From Rubrivirga sp046845755 (GTDB lineage Bacteria; Bacteroidota; Rhodothermia; Rhodothermales; Rubricoccaceae), in contig NZ_CP177357.1 in assembly GCF_046845755.1 (NCBI RefSeq), positions 2,790,001 to 2,854,000 on the forward strand: a stretch of DNA of 64,000 bases, written 5' to 3'. Position numbers and translations under genes: made by a program. The first letter of the stretch is position 1; every line of letters begins with the position of its first letter. Below are positions 7,309 through 16,145 of this stretch, piece after piece. The notes beneath the pieces were generated by a model. The model saw nothing but the letters and a program-made list of their open reading frames with translations, ran no database searches and was not told the origin of the DNA.

Positions 7309-8073
7309 CTACGCGACGCGCTGGCGGGCGCCCCGGCGCGGGCGGCGGATCGAGCCCCACCGATCGCCGGCCGGCTCTGGCGTCGCGCCCCGCTGGCGGA
7401 TGGCGTCGGCGGGCGTGGCGGGGAGCAGGCGGGCGGCGTTGAACCGGACGAAGAGCAGGCCCGCCAGCGCCACGAACATCTCGACCAGCTCGTCGAGCGC
7501 GTTGACGAGCTCGTCGAACTGGGCCTGGATCACGACCCAGTCCTGGAGAAAGTCGACGGCCGAGACGACGGCGATGAGAGCGAACCACGGGAGCAGCGCG
7601 GCCGGCGCGGCGACCCGCGACCACCCGGGGAAACGGCGCACCCAGACGCCCACCAACCCCGCCAGCCCAAACAAGAGCGGAAAGATCTCGAGGTGGTCCT
7701 TCAGGGCCTTGTGGTTGTGCAGCGTCAGCTCGCCCTGGGTGTTGACCTCGGCGATCGCCTCGGGCGTCTCGAACCCCACGAACCACTGGCCCCACGCCAC
7801 CTCCTCGGCGCCGATCGCCAGCAGGCCCAGCGAGAACAGGGCGTAGAACGCGACGGTCCAGCCGCGCTCGCCGCGCCGCCGGAGCTGGGCCGCCAGCCGC
7901 AGCCCGAGCACGCCGCCGACCATCAGGAACACGAACGACAGGAGCTCGACCGGCCGGTTCTCGGCCAGCATCCACTGCGCGGCGTCGCGCGTGGCCGGGA
8001 TCGCCAGGAAGACGGTGAACACTGCCAGCAGGGCAAACGGCAGGATCGTCAGGCGGGAGGGGGAGCGGGTCAT
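7309..8073 (-). CDS. Multi-pass membrane protein, uncharacterised
   Basis: 254 residues with about five hydrophobic segments: near residues 9-25 (LTILPFALLAVFTVFLAI), 43-57, 73-90, a central FPLLFGLAGLVGVWV, and AALLPWFALIAVVSAV. A conserved-looking stretch, GAEEVAWGQWF followed by ETPEAI and QGELTLHN, resembles the EEISWGQ...NAQGE.NLHN motif of uncharacterised inner-membrane proteins (recognised from memory, no function known). The last 30 residues are basic and lie outside the membrane region. The ATG at 8073 was chosen because it opens the first hydrophobic helix after a basic MTRSPSR. Confidence 0.85.
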   Translation of the reverse strand: MTRSPSRLTILPFALLAVFTVFLAIPATRDAAQWMLAENRPVELLSFVFLMVGGVLGLRLAAQLRRRGERGWTVAFYALFSLGLLAIGAEEVAWGQWFVGFETPEAIAEVNTQGELTLHNHKALKDHLEIFPLLFGLAGLVGVWVRRFPGWSRVAAPAALLPWFALIAVVSAVDFLQDWVVIQAQFDELVNALDELVEMFVALAGLLFVRFNAARLLPATPADAIRQRGATPEPAGDRWGSIRRPRRGARQRVA

Positions 8074-8241
8074 GGCTGTGTCGGGGGCAGGGACCGGCTC
8101 CCACGCCCATCGCCGTACCGAACGCGCTCGCGGGCGCTGTCTCCGGCCGAAATCGGAACGCGGACGCGCCGCCCAGGCCGGCTGCCGTGGAACAGCGACC
8201 TTCCGCCGGCGGTCTCGACGCGCGCCCTCCCCGACCGCCCG

Positions 8242-9183
8242 ATGCCCTCTCCCCTCCTTGGCCTCCACCACGTCACCGCCATCTCGGGCCCGGCCCAGGC
8301 GAACGTCGACACCTACGCCGGAACGTTGGGGCTGCGGCTCGTGAAGCAGACCGTCAACTTCGACGACCCGGGCACCTACCACCTCTACTACGCCGACGGC
8401 CCGGCCCGCCCGGGCTCGTTCCTGACCTTTTTCCCCTGGGCCGCCGACGCCCTGCGCGGCCGCATCGGTGCGGGGCAGGCCACGGCGACGGCGTACGCGG
8501 TCGGGCCCGGCGCGATCTCGGCCTGGATCGACCGGCTGGCGGCGGCGGGCGTCGCGATGGACGTGCCGACGACGCGGTTCGGCCAGCCCGTCCTCACGCT
8601 CCGCGACAGCGACGGGCTCGTGATCGACCTCGTAGAAACCGACGACGCGAGCGGCCAGTGGGCCGACGGGCCCGTGCCCCAGGCCATCGCGCTCGGCGCC
8701 TTCCACAGCGTCACCCTGTGCTCGCACGCGCCCGACGCCACGACGCGCGTCCTCACCGAGGCCTACGGCTACCAGGAGCACGGCCAGGAGGGCGACCGCC
8801 TGCGGCTCGTCAACCCCAACGCCGACCGCGCCCAGTTTGTCGACGTGTACTGCGCGCCGACAATGGGCCCGGGGCAGCTCGGCACGGGGACCGTCCACCA
8901 CATCGCCTTCCGCGCGCCCGACGACGAGGCCGAGTTGGAGGTCCGTGAGGTGCTGCTGTCGATGGGCCTGCGGCCGACACCCCAGATCGACCGCCAGTAC
9001 TTCCACTCGGTGTACACGCGCGAGCCCGGCGGCATCCTGTTCGAGATCGCGACCGACCCGCCCGGCTTCACCGTCGACGAGCCGTTCGAGAGTCTGGGCC
9101 GGACGCTGCAGCTCCCGCCGCAGTACGAGGCCCAGCGCGCCGCCATCGAGGCGCGGCTGACCCCGCTGGCGCTGCCGTACTGA
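8242..9183 (+). CDS. VOC-family ring-cleaving dioxygenase
   Basis: 313 residues made of two vicinal-oxygen-chelate (glyoxalase-fold) halves. The family includes MhqO/PcpA-type extradiol dioxygenases that cleave hydroquinones with Fe(II). Visible landmarks are GLHHVTAISG at the N-terminus (His 10 a likely metal ligand), LRLVKQTVNFDDPGTYHLYY, a second-half HHIAFR ligand region, and ILFEIATDPPGF with the C-terminal Glu ligand. The protein is cytoplasmic. It stands alone between a divergent membrane protein and convergent der. Substrate cannot be told from sequence. Confidence 0.85.
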   Translation: MPSPLLGLHHVTAISGPAQANVDTYAGTLGLRLVKQTVNFDDPGTYHLYYADGPARPGSFLTFFPWAADALRGRIGAGQATATAYAVGPGAISAWIDRLAAAGVAMDVPTTRFGQPVLTLRDSDGLVIDLVETDDASGQWADGPVPQAIALGAFHSVTLCSHAPDATTRVLTEAYGYQEHGQEGDRLRLVNPNADRAQFVDVYCAPTMGPGQLGTGTVHHIAFRAPDDEAELEVREVLLSMGLRPTPQIDRQYFHSVYTREPGGILFEIATDPPGFTVDEPFESLGRTLQLPPQYEAQRAAIEARLTPLALPY

Positions 9184-9189
9184 GCGTGT

Positions 9190-9205
9190 GCCTGCCCCTG
9201 CAGGC
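9190..9205. terminator. Short hairpin between convergent genes
   Basis: GCCTGC pairs with GCAGGC around CCCT in the 24 bases between the VOC gene and der. It could serve both strands; the stem is short. Confidence 0.35.
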
Positions 9206-9207
9206 GC

Positions 9208-10527
9208 CTATTTGCGCTTGAAGGAGAGCGTCAGCGGGACGCCCTCGAAGCCGAACGCCTCGCGCAGGCGGTTCTCGAGGTAGCGGCGGTAGCTCTCCTT
9301 GACGCCCTCGGGGTAGTTGGCGAAGAAGGCGAACACGGGCGGCTCGTCGCGGACCTGGCTGCCGTAGTTGATCTTGACGTAGTTGTTGCGGTACGTCGGC
9401 GGCGGCTGGCGGCGGATGGCCTTTTCCAGGACCTCGTTGAAGACCGCCGTCGGGACCCGCTTGCGGCGCTCGTCGAAGACCTCGAGGGCGAGCTCGAGCA
9501 CCTTCTCGGCCCGCTGGCCGGTGAGCGCCGACACGAACACGATGGGCACGAAGTCGAGCAGCCCGAGCCGCTCGCGGATGCCGCGCTCCATGTCGCGCGC
9601 CGTGTTGGTCTCCTTGTCGGCCACCAGGTCCCACTTGTTGACGACGATCAGCATGCCCTTTTTGAGCTGCTCGGCCTCGCGGAGGACGCGCGCGTCCTGG
9701 GCCTCCAGCCCGCGCTCGGCGTCGACCAAGACCACGGCCACGTCGCAGGCCTGGAGCGCGCGCTCCGTCCGGAGCGTCGAGTAGAACTCGACGTTCTCCT
9801 TGACGCGCGCCTTTTTGCGGAGCCCGGCCGTGTCGACGAGCACCACCTCGCGGGCGTCGTCGCCCTCGCCGAAGGTGAGGCGGGCGTCGATGGCGTCGCG
9901 CGTCGTCCCGGCGACCTCGGTCACGATCGAGCGCGTCCGGCCCAGGAGCTTGTTGGTGAGCGACGACTTGCCCACGTTCGGGCGGCCCAGGAAGGCGATG
10001 CGCGGGGCCGTGTCCTCCTCGTCGACCTCGGGCTCCTCGGGGAGCGCGGCGACGACGGCGTCGAGGAAGTCGCCCGTACCCGTGCCGTTGACGGCGCTGA
10101 GCGCGAAGACCTGCTCGAACCCGAGCGACCAGAACTCGGCCGCGTCGAGCGCACGCGCCTGGTTGTCGGCCTTGTTGGCGACGACGATGACGGGCTGCTC
10201 GGCGCGGCGCAAGCGCTGGGCCACCTCCTGGTCGAGGTCCGAGATCCCGGTCAGCGTGTCGACCACGAACAGGATGACGTCGGCCTCGTCGAGCGTCAGC
10301 ATGACCTGCTCGCGGATGGCGGCGTCGAACTGCTCAGCCGAGCGCGGCACGAGCCCGCCGGTGTCGACCAAGTCGAACGTGCGGCCGGTCCACTCGACGG
10401 TGCCGAACAGGCGGTCGCGCGTGACGCCCGGCTGGTCGTCGACGATGGCGCGGCGCTCCTCGGTGAGGCGGTTGAAGAGGGTCGACTTGCCCACATTCGG
10501 GCGGCCGACGATGGCGACGAGGGCCAT
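9208..10527 (-). CDS. der: Ribosome biogenesis GTPase Der (EngA)
   Basis: 439 residues, normal length. Two tandem GTPase domains are evident: the first P-loop GRPNVGKSTLFNRL at residue 8 and DTGG for G3; the second P-loop GRPNVGKSSLTNKL, switch DAIDARL, DTAGL and NKWD. The C-terminal KH-like domain ends in the basic FKRK. Der acts in 50S ribosomal subunit assembly in the cytoplasm and is essential in most bacteria. The ATG at 10527 gives the canonical MALVAIVGRPN start. It is probably a single-gene unit. Confidence 0.97.
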   Translation of the reverse strand: MALVAIVGRPNVGKSTLFNRLTEERRAIVDDQPGVTRDRLFGTVEWTGRTFDLVDTGGLVPRSAEQFDAAIREQVMLTLDEADVILFVVDTLTGISDLDQEVAQRLRRAEQPVIVVANKADNQARALDAAEFWSLGFEQVFALSAVNGTGTGDFLDAVVAALPEEPEVDEEDTAPRIAFLGRPNVGKSSLTNKLLGRTRSIVTEVAGTTRDAIDARLTFGEGDDAREVVLVDTAGLRKKARVKENVEFYSTLRTERALQACDVAVVLVDAERGLEAQDARVLREAEQLKKGMLIVVNKWDLVADKETNTARDMERGIRERLGLLDFVPIVFVSALTGQRAEKVLELALEVFDERRKRVPTAVFNEVLEKAIRRQPPPTYRNNYVKINYGSQVRDEPPVFAFFANYPEGVKESYRRYLENRLREAFGFEGVPLTLSFKRK

Positions 10528-10924
10528 GGGGTCCAGGGCGGGTGACCGGCCAAGCTAGCCGGGCCGCACGGCCCGGGGGGCGAGGACGGCATGGAGAGCG
10601 CAGGAGCGCAAGCAGGAGGGGGCCGGTGCGCCGTGCTCGGCAGCCCCCCCGCCAGCCCACGCATCGCTCCGCTCAGCGCGCGGTCTGGCTGTCCCCCTTG
10701 CCAAGGGGACAACCCGAAGGGTCGGCGAAGCCAGTCCGCGTGGTGTCCTGCCGGGCAAGCCCAAGCACCCCGGTGTTGGCGCCAGCGCTGCGTCCCAGCG
10801 CGCCCGCTCGACCTGCTGGCGCCAGCCTTGCGTAGGACGGGGGCTCACAGACCGCTAACATTGTGTGCGCCAGGGAATACCACGCGCCCCCGCCGCGTCT
10901 AGGGGGCACTTCCCCGCCCTGCCC
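10528..10924. other. Gene-free space between der and msrA
   Basis: 397 bases with no supportable gene. A perfect 8-bp hairpin CCGGGCCG-CA-CGGCCCGG lies at 10559-10576. The dispersed repeat occurs at 10691-10736. CTGCTGGCGCCAGC-type sequences lie near 10818. A possible msrA promoter element, CTAACATTGTG, lies near 10855. Confidence 0.5.
10691..10736 (+). repeat. Dispersed intergenic repeat, copy 3
   Basis: GTCCCCCTTG-CCAAGGGGAC forms a clean hairpin, followed by AACCCGAAGGGTCGGCGAAG and CCAG. This is the same block order as copies 1 and 2, but the CAGGGTGAGGGTG end is diverged. Confidence 0.55.
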
Positions 10925-11584
10925 ATGCGCCGCTTTCTGTTCCTGCTCGCCCTGCCCGCCGTCGTGCTGGCGACGCTCGCCGCCGGCTGCGGCACGTCGG
11001 CGCCCGCCGGCCCGGACCCCGGCTTTGCCATCGCCCCGGACGCCGCCGACACGCTCGTGCTCGCGGGCGGGTGCTTTTGGTGCATGGAAAAACCCTTCGA
11101 GGAGCTCGACGGCGTCGCCTCGGTCGTCTCCGGCTTTTCCGGGGGCACGGTTCCGAACCCCACGTACGACGAGGTCACGCGCAAGACGACCGGCCACTAC
11201 GAGGCCGTCGAGGTGATCTACGACCCGTCCGTGGTCTCCTTCGACACGCTCCTGCAGGTCTACTGGCACAACGTCGACCCGCTCGATGACGGCGGACAGT
11301 TCTGCGACCGCGGGACGCCGTACCGCCCGGCCATCTTCGTCCGCACCGCCGAGGAGCGCGCCGAGGCCGAGCGCACCAAGCGGCTGCTCAACGGCCGGTT
11401 CAACGGCCGCGTCGTCGTGCCCGTCCTCGACGCCGCGCCGTTCTACGCCGCCGAGGACTACCACCAGGACTTCTACCGGACGAACCCCGGCCACTACAAT
11501 CGCTACCGGACGGGCTGCCGCCGCGACGCGCGTCTGGAGGAGCTGTGGGGCGAGGCCGCCGGTCGCCTCGGCCCGGCGCTCTAG
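10925..11584 (+). CDS. msrA: Peptide methionine sulfoxide reductase MsrA, lipoprotein form
   Basis: 219 residues. It reduces the S-epimer of methionine sulfoxide in proteins. A lipoprotein signal MRRFLFLLALPAVVLATLAAGC places it in the envelope, with lipobox Cys 22. The catalytic motif GGCFWCMEKPFEEL puts the nucleophile at Cys 50; SGGTVPNPTYDEV, GHYEAVEV, YWHNVDP and QFCDRGTPYR follow in the usual MsrA order. AEDYHQDFY precedes the C-terminal cysteine region (RTGCRRD), a likely resolving Cys. Two msrB genes follow on the same strand (gaps 45 and 136 bases), so the three probably form one exported repair unit. Confidence 0.95.
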   Translation: MRRFLFLLALPAVVLATLAAGCGTSAPAGPDPGFAIAPDAADTLVLAGGCFWCMEKPFEELDGVASVVSGFSGGTVPNPTYDEVTRKTTGHYEAVEVIYDPSVVSFDTLLQVYWHNVDPLDDGGQFCDRGTPYRPAIFVRTAEERAEAERTKRLLNGRFNGRVVVPVLDAAPFYAAEDYHQDFYRTNPGHYNRYRTGCRRDARLEELWGEAAGRLGPAL

Positions 11585-11629
11585 CCCCCGACTCCGCGCC
11601 CGCCGGGCCTCGCTCATCTTCCTAGACCC

Positions 11630-12151
11630 ATGAAAGTCCTCACCGCATCCCTCGTGGCCGTCGCCGCCGTGCTGGTGGCCGGCTTCGTCTTCTTCCGCCC
11701 CGATCCCATCGACCCCATGTCCGACGCCGCCCTGAAGGACCGCCTGACGCGGATGCAGTACTACGTCACCAAGAAGGACGGCACCGAGCCGCCCTACGCC
11801 AACGAGTACTGGAACAACACCGAGCCCGGCCTCTACGTCGACGTGATCGACGGGACGCCCCTCTTCGCCTCGACGACCAAGTACAAGTCCGGCACGGGCT
11901 GGCCCAGCTTCTGGCAGCCGCTCGACGGCGCGCCGGTCGAGACGAAGGTCGACAAGTCGCTGTTTATGACGCGGACCGAGGTCCGCTCCGGGTCGTCGGA
12001 CAGCCACCTCGGGCACGTGTTCGAGGACGGCCCCGAGCCGACCGGCCTGCGGTACTGCCTCAACTCGGCCGCCCTGCGCTTCGTCCCGGTCGCCGACCTG
12101 GAGGCCGAAGGGCTCGGCGAGTACCGGTCGCTCTTTGAGGGCGCGGAGTAA
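11630..12151 (+). CDS. msrB: Methionine-R-sulfoxide reductase MsrB, membrane-anchored
   Basis: 173 residues. It reduces the R-epimer of methionine sulfoxide. Residues 5-22 form a hydrophobic anchor or uncleaved signal, so the enzyme probably faces the periplasm. The MsrB core is clear: YKSGTGWPSFWQPLD, EVRSGSSDSHLGHVFEDGP and GLRYCLNSAALRF with catalytic Cys 143. The CxxC pairs of zinc-binding MsrB proteins are absent, so this is the zinc-free subtype. It lies 45 bases after msrA. Confidence 0.93.
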   Translation: MKVLTASLVAVAAVLVAGFVFFRPDPIDPMSDAALKDRLTRMQYYVTKKDGTEPPYANEYWNNTEPGLYVDVIDGTPLFASTTKYKSGTGWPSFWQPLDGAPVETKVDKSLFMTRTEVRSGSSDSHLGHVFEDGPEPTGLRYCLNSAALRFVPVADLEAEGLGEYRSLFEGAE

Positions 12152-12287
12152 GACGTGCCGCTCGTGCCTGTCGCAACCCGACGAGTCGAGGAGCAGAGGA
12201 GGGGATGAGAAGAGGACCGGCCATCGGGCCTCCTGCTCTCCCCCTGCCCTTCCTCTTCTCCTCCGATCCTCTTTTCCTCTCGTCTCG

Positions 12288-12800
12288 ATGTCCCGTCTTC
12301 TCCCCCTCCTCCTGCTGGCGGCCCTCGCGGCGCCGGCCTCCGCCCAGGCCCCCGGGCCCGACTGGCGCAAGCCGTCCGACGCCCAACTCCGCCGCCAACT
12401 CAGCGCCGTCGCGTACCGCGTCACCCAGCAGGACGCGACGGAGCGGGCCGGCTCGAGCCCGCTCGACGACGAGCACCGCGCCGGGATCTTTGTCGACGTC
12501 GTCTCGGGCGAGCCGTTGTTCTCGTCGCGCGACAAGTTCGACTCGGGCACCGGGTGGCCGTCGTTCACGCGTCCGATCTCGCCCGACGCCGTCACCGAGC
12601 ACCGCGACCGCTCGCTCGGCGTGCTCCGCATCGAGATCCGCTCGGCGCGTGCCGACTCGCACCTCGGGCACGTATTCGCCGACGGCCCGCGCCCGACCGG
12701 CTTGCGGTACTGCATGAACGGCGCCGCGCTCCGGTTCGTCCCGGCCGCGCGGCTCCGCGCCGAGGGCTACGGCCGCTACGCCCGGCTGTTCGAGCGGTAG
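12288..12800 (+). CDS. msrB: Second MsrB, secreted form
   Basis: 170 residues, clearly paralogous to the preceding gene. The N-terminus MSRLLPLLLLAALAAPASAQ is a cleavable Sec signal with an Ala-X-Ala site. The core motifs are FDSGTGWPSFTRP, EIRSARADSHLGHVFADGP and GLRYCMNGAALRF with catalytic Cys 142; zinc-binding cysteines are again missing. The start at 12288 was chosen because the signal peptide begins there. The different leader suggests this copy is soluble in the periplasm, complementing the anchored copy. Duplication followed by divergence is inferred. Confidence 0.92.
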   Translation: MSRLLPLLLLAALAAPASAQAPGPDWRKPSDAQLRRQLSAVAYRVTQQDATERAGSSPLDDEHRAGIFVDVVSGEPLFSSRDKFDSGTGWPSFTRPISPDAVTEHRDRSLGVLRIEIRSARADSHLGHVFADGPRPTGLRYCMNGAALRFVPAARLRAEGYGRYARLFER

Positions 12801-12807
12801 CGGATCC

Positions 12808-12830
12808 GTCCGCCCCGGGCCGAGGCGGAC
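12808..12830. terminator. Hairpin between convergent genes
   Basis: GTCCGCC (12808-12814) pairs perfectly with GGCGGAC (12824-12830). It sits between the convergent msrB and the secreted protein gene and could serve both. No T tract. Confidence 0.4.
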
Positions 12831-13352
12831 CTACTCGGCCTCCACGCGCGACAGCGTCATCTCGAAAAACGGCTGCCACGACGTGCCGCCGTCGAGCGAG
12901 ACGCGGCCCGTCTCGACCCACCGCCCCTCGTCGTCGAACCGCATCTGGTAGGTCACGAGGGCCTGGCCGCCCGGCTCGAACGTCCAGTCGTACCCGCCCT
13001 CGACCGGTGTCGGGGCCACGCGCGCGTGGCGGTCGTCCATCGTGAACGCGTCGAGGTAGACCGTCGCGGCGTTGACGGAGAGGACACCCAACGTGCCGGC
13101 GCTGATGTCGCCCGGCGCGCCGTCGTCGCCGACCGCCCGGCTGACGCCCTCGACCACGAGGAGGTGGCCCTCGAGATCGGACCGGACGGTCTGGGTGTGG
13201 TGCAGCGAGAGCGGCCCCGAGGGCGTCATCAAGTCGGCCGGCCCCGCCCAGTCGCCGATGAGCGCGGCGTACGGCGCGAGCGCCGGGTTGAGCTCCTGCG
13301 CCGTGACGGCCGAGGCGGCGGACAGGAGGAGCGCGAGGAGGAGGGCACGCAT
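12831..13352 (-). CDS. Secreted protein, DUF1579-like
   Basis: 173 residues with a Sec signal MRALLLALLLSAASAVTAQE. The mature part starts LAPYAALIGDWAG and has an even beta-strand pattern (DLEGHLLVVEG, GTLGVLSVNAATVYLDAF, ALVTYQMRFDDEGRW, SWQPFFEMTLSRVE). This resembles the lipocalin-like DUF1579 family, whose proteins often start with a GxW motif after the signal. Function is unknown. The gene is convergent with msrB. Confidence 0.75.
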   Translation of the reverse strand: MRALLLALLLSAASAVTAQELNPALAPYAALIGDWAGPADLMTPSGPLSLHHTQTVRSDLEGHLLVVEGVSRAVGDDGAPGDISAGTLGVLSVNAATVYLDAFTMDDRHARVAPTPVEGGYDWTFEPGGQALVTYQMRFDDEGRWVETGRVSLDGGTSWQPFFEMTLSRVEAE

Positions 13353-13433
13353 GGCGGCGGGGGAAGGAGGCCCGCAGCATACGGGCGGGGCCCTGCACGG
13401 AGGGCCGGGACCCGGCGCCCGCCTCGGGCGGCG

Positions 13434-15920
13434 TCAGGCGGAGGTGGGGAGCGTGAGCGTGAACGCGGCGCCCCCGCCCGCGCCGGCGCCGACCTCGAGC
13501 GCGCCGCCGTGACCCTGCGTGACCACGTCGTAGGCCAGCGACAGCCCCAGCCCGGTGCCCTCGCCAGCCGGCTTCGTGGTGTAGAACGGCTCAAAGACCT
13601 TCGCCGCCGCCGCCGGCGCGATCCCCGGCCCGTTGTCCTCGACGCGGACCGTCGCCTGGCCGTTCGCCCGGGCCGTCGAGACGGTGACCGTCGGGGCGTA
13701 GGCGCCGATCTCCGACCCGGCCTGCTCGGCGACGGCGTCGAACGCGTTGTCGACGAGGTTGACGAGCACCCGACCGATCTGCTGGGGGACGACGACGACC
13801 TCGCCCGCGTCGGGGTCCAAGCGGAAATCGAGCACCGGCTCGGCGTCGGGGCGGCGGGCGCGGAGCGCGTGGTAGGCCAGCCCGGCGTACTCCTCGACGA
13901 GCGCGTTGAGCGCGACGGCCCGGCGCTCGCCGGTGCTCCCCCGGGCGTGCTCCATCATCGCCTTGACGATGGCGTCGGCGCGCTGGCCGTGGGCCTCGAT
14001 CTTCTCCGTGTTGAGCGCGAGGTCGTCCAGGAGGGCGGCGGCCTCCTCGTCGTCGCCCGCGTCGAGCGCCGTGCGGAGCTCGGCGACGGCCTCGCGCGAG
14101 AGCCCGGCGAAGTTGGTCACGAAGTTGAGCGGGTTCTTGATCTCGTGCGCGATCCCGGCCGTCAGCGCGCCCAGCGACGCCATCTTCTCCTGCTGGACGA
14201 GCCGCCCCTGGGCCTCCTCCAGCTCGGCCGTCCGCTCGGCCACCAACCCCTCCATCTCCTGGCTGTAGCGCCGGAGCGACGCCGTCATCCGGTTGAACCG
14301 GGTCGCCAGGTACCCGACCTCGTCTTGGACCCCGACCGGGACCTCGGCCTCGAGGTCGCCCTCTTCGACGCGGCGGACGGCGGCCTGGAGCTGGCGGAGC
14401 GGCCGGACGAGTGTGCTCCGGAACAGCAGCGGGAGCACGACCACGACGAGCGCCGAGAGCGCGAGCATCAGCTCGATCAGACCGCGCATCCGCTCGTGCG
14501 TCCGCCGCCGCTGGACGAGGTAGTAGTGCTCGAGGTAGGGCGCACCGGGCGCGATCCGGACGGGCAGGCCGGCGCCCAGCGGGGCCGTCCGCGAGAGGGC
14601 GGCGCCGGCCTGCCCGGCCGGCTTGATCCCCCGCGCGACCGCCCCGCCGGGCGACGCCTCCGCGACCACGACGTCGATCACGCCGTCGGCGTGGAGCGTG
14701 AGCCCGGCCGTGGCCGTTCCCTCGGCGACATCCACCGGGACCTCGGACCCGTCCACCGGGACTCGGTGCCACGTGACGGTGACCCGGTCGGGCGCCCGGT
14801 CCAGGAACACGCCGCCGCCCTGGTCCGGGGCGATGTCGAGGCCGAGCGCCAGGATCATCGGCGTCTCGGTCAGCGGGAGGTTCTGGTAGGGTCCCAGCGC
14901 CTCGCCGAAGGCGACGATCGGGTCGTCGTCGACGACCGCCTCGGTGTACGCTTGGCCGTAGAACGGGAACGCGAACCCCAGGGCGACGGTCGTCTCGTCG
15001 TCGTCGCGGAGCGCGAGGCGCCGGCCGCGGGGCTCGGGCGCGGTGTAGGGCCGGGCCGCGAGCGTGTAGCCGCCGGCCCCGTCGGGCGTGTACCGCAGGG
15101 CCTCCCGCTGCGGCATCTCCACGAGAGCGTCGGGGATGACGTAGTGCGGAAACGCGACGAACGTGACCGCCGCAACCGACGCGAGCGCCGTCACGAGCGC
15201 GACCCCGACGAGCTTGGCCTGGAGGGTCGTCGGCTCGGGCGCGTAGGTGAGGTAGACAAAGAAGTAGCCGAACGCGAACCCCAAGTTGAGGAACTCCCCG
15301 ATCGGCCTGACGACGCTTATGCTCACCGCGCCGGCCGTGCTGACCCAATAGAGCGCCGTCGACCCGACATACAGGCCGTAGAGCACGGCGAAGGTCGTGT
15401 ACGCCTGGGCGGCCCGCCGGGCGTCCGGGCCACCGTCGCGCCGGGCGAGCCGCCGCTTCCGCAGGAACACCCCGAGCGTCCACACCACCAGCACGTCCGA
15501 GAGCGCCGTGTGGACCATCCAAATCGAATCGCTCGTGGGGTCGGTGACCAGGAGGACCGTCACGTAGGCCAGGACGGCGGCGAGCGCGACGGCCGTCCCG
15601 ACGAGCACGCGCCGCGCCTCGCCAGCCAGCGAGTCGTCGAGGAACCGGTACGCGAACCCCAGCAGCGCCCACGCCCCCATGCACGTCGCGATCAAATAGA
15701 CCGCGTCGAGCGCCTGGATGATGGCCAACCGGTCCGTCATCAGGGTCGACCACACGAACTCCGACAGCATCGCCACGGTGTAGGCGGCGAACGCCATCAC
15801 CAGCCACCACGTCGCCGCGCTCTTGCGCCGGATCGAGAGGAGATACCCCAGCACCGCCACGTTGAGCACGAGGAGGGCGAGGCTGACGACCGTGTACGGC
15901 TGGAACAGGAGTTCGGTCAT
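13434..15920 (-). CDS. 7TM sensor histidine kinase
   Basis: 828 residues. The first ~250 residues contain about seven hydrophobic helices (starting YTVVSLALLVLNVAVLGYLL), like the 7TM histidine-kinase N-terminal region. An extracytoplasmic segment of roughly 200 residues follows, then another membrane helix (LIELMLALSALVVVVLPLLF), a HAMP linker (LRQLQAAVRRVEEGDLEAEV) and the kinase core. The phospho-acceptor is His 592 in GIAHEIKNPLNF. The N box is NLVDNAFDA, G1 is DNGPGI, and G2 is GEGTGLGLSLAYDVV. The HEIKNPLNF H-box matches that of the soluble kinase at 22985. No response regulator is adjacent; its partner is unknown. Confidence 0.92.
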   Translation of the reverse strand: MTELLFQPYTVVSLALLVLNVAVLGYLLSIRRKSAATWWLVMAFAAYTVAMLSEFVWSTLMTDRLAIIQALDAVYLIATCMGAWALLGFAYRFLDDSLAGEARRVLVGTAVALAAVLAYVTVLLVTDPTSDSIWMVHTALSDVLVVWTLGVFLRKRRLARRDGGPDARRAAQAYTTFAVLYGLYVGSTALYWVSTAGAVSISVVRPIGEFLNLGFAFGYFFVYLTYAPEPTTLQAKLVGVALVTALASVAAVTFVAFPHYVIPDALVEMPQREALRYTPDGAGGYTLAARPYTAPEPRGRRLALRDDDETTVALGFAFPFYGQAYTEAVVDDDPIVAFGEALGPYQNLPLTETPMILALGLDIAPDQGGGVFLDRAPDRVTVTWHRVPVDGSEVPVDVAEGTATAGLTLHADGVIDVVVAEASPGGAVARGIKPAGQAGAALSRTAPLGAGLPVRIAPGAPYLEHYYLVQRRRTHERMRGLIELMLALSALVVVVLPLLFRSTLVRPLRQLQAAVRRVEEGDLEAEVPVGVQDEVGYLATRFNRMTASLRRYSQEMEGLVAERTAELEEAQGRLVQQEKMASLGALTAGIAHEIKNPLNFVTNFAGLSREAVAELRTALDAGDDEEAAALLDDLALNTEKIEAHGQRADAIVKAMMEHARGSTGERRAVALNALVEEYAGLAYHALRARRPDAEPVLDFRLDPDAGEVVVVPQQIGRVLVNLVDNAFDAVAEQAGSEIGAYAPTVTVSTARANGQATVRVEDNGPGIAPAAAAKVFEPFYTTKPAGEGTGLGLSLAYDVVTQGHGGALEVGAGAGGGAAFTLTLPTSA

Positions 15921-16145
15921 GGGGCCCGGGTCCGACGACGCTCAAGTCTACAGCGCGATTCGTGCACGGCGTCTCCATGCCGAGCCCAGGGCCCCTCAGC
16001 CCTGCCGCGGATGTCGCCGTCAGTTGGAGGGCACCTCCCACATCCGTATCGGGGGTCGGGCCCCGACGGCGCCTCCTCGAGCGCACCGAGGCGGGCGGAC
16101 CCGCGACGCCGTCCCGGCGGTTGGCTCGGCCCGACGCTCCCGCCC

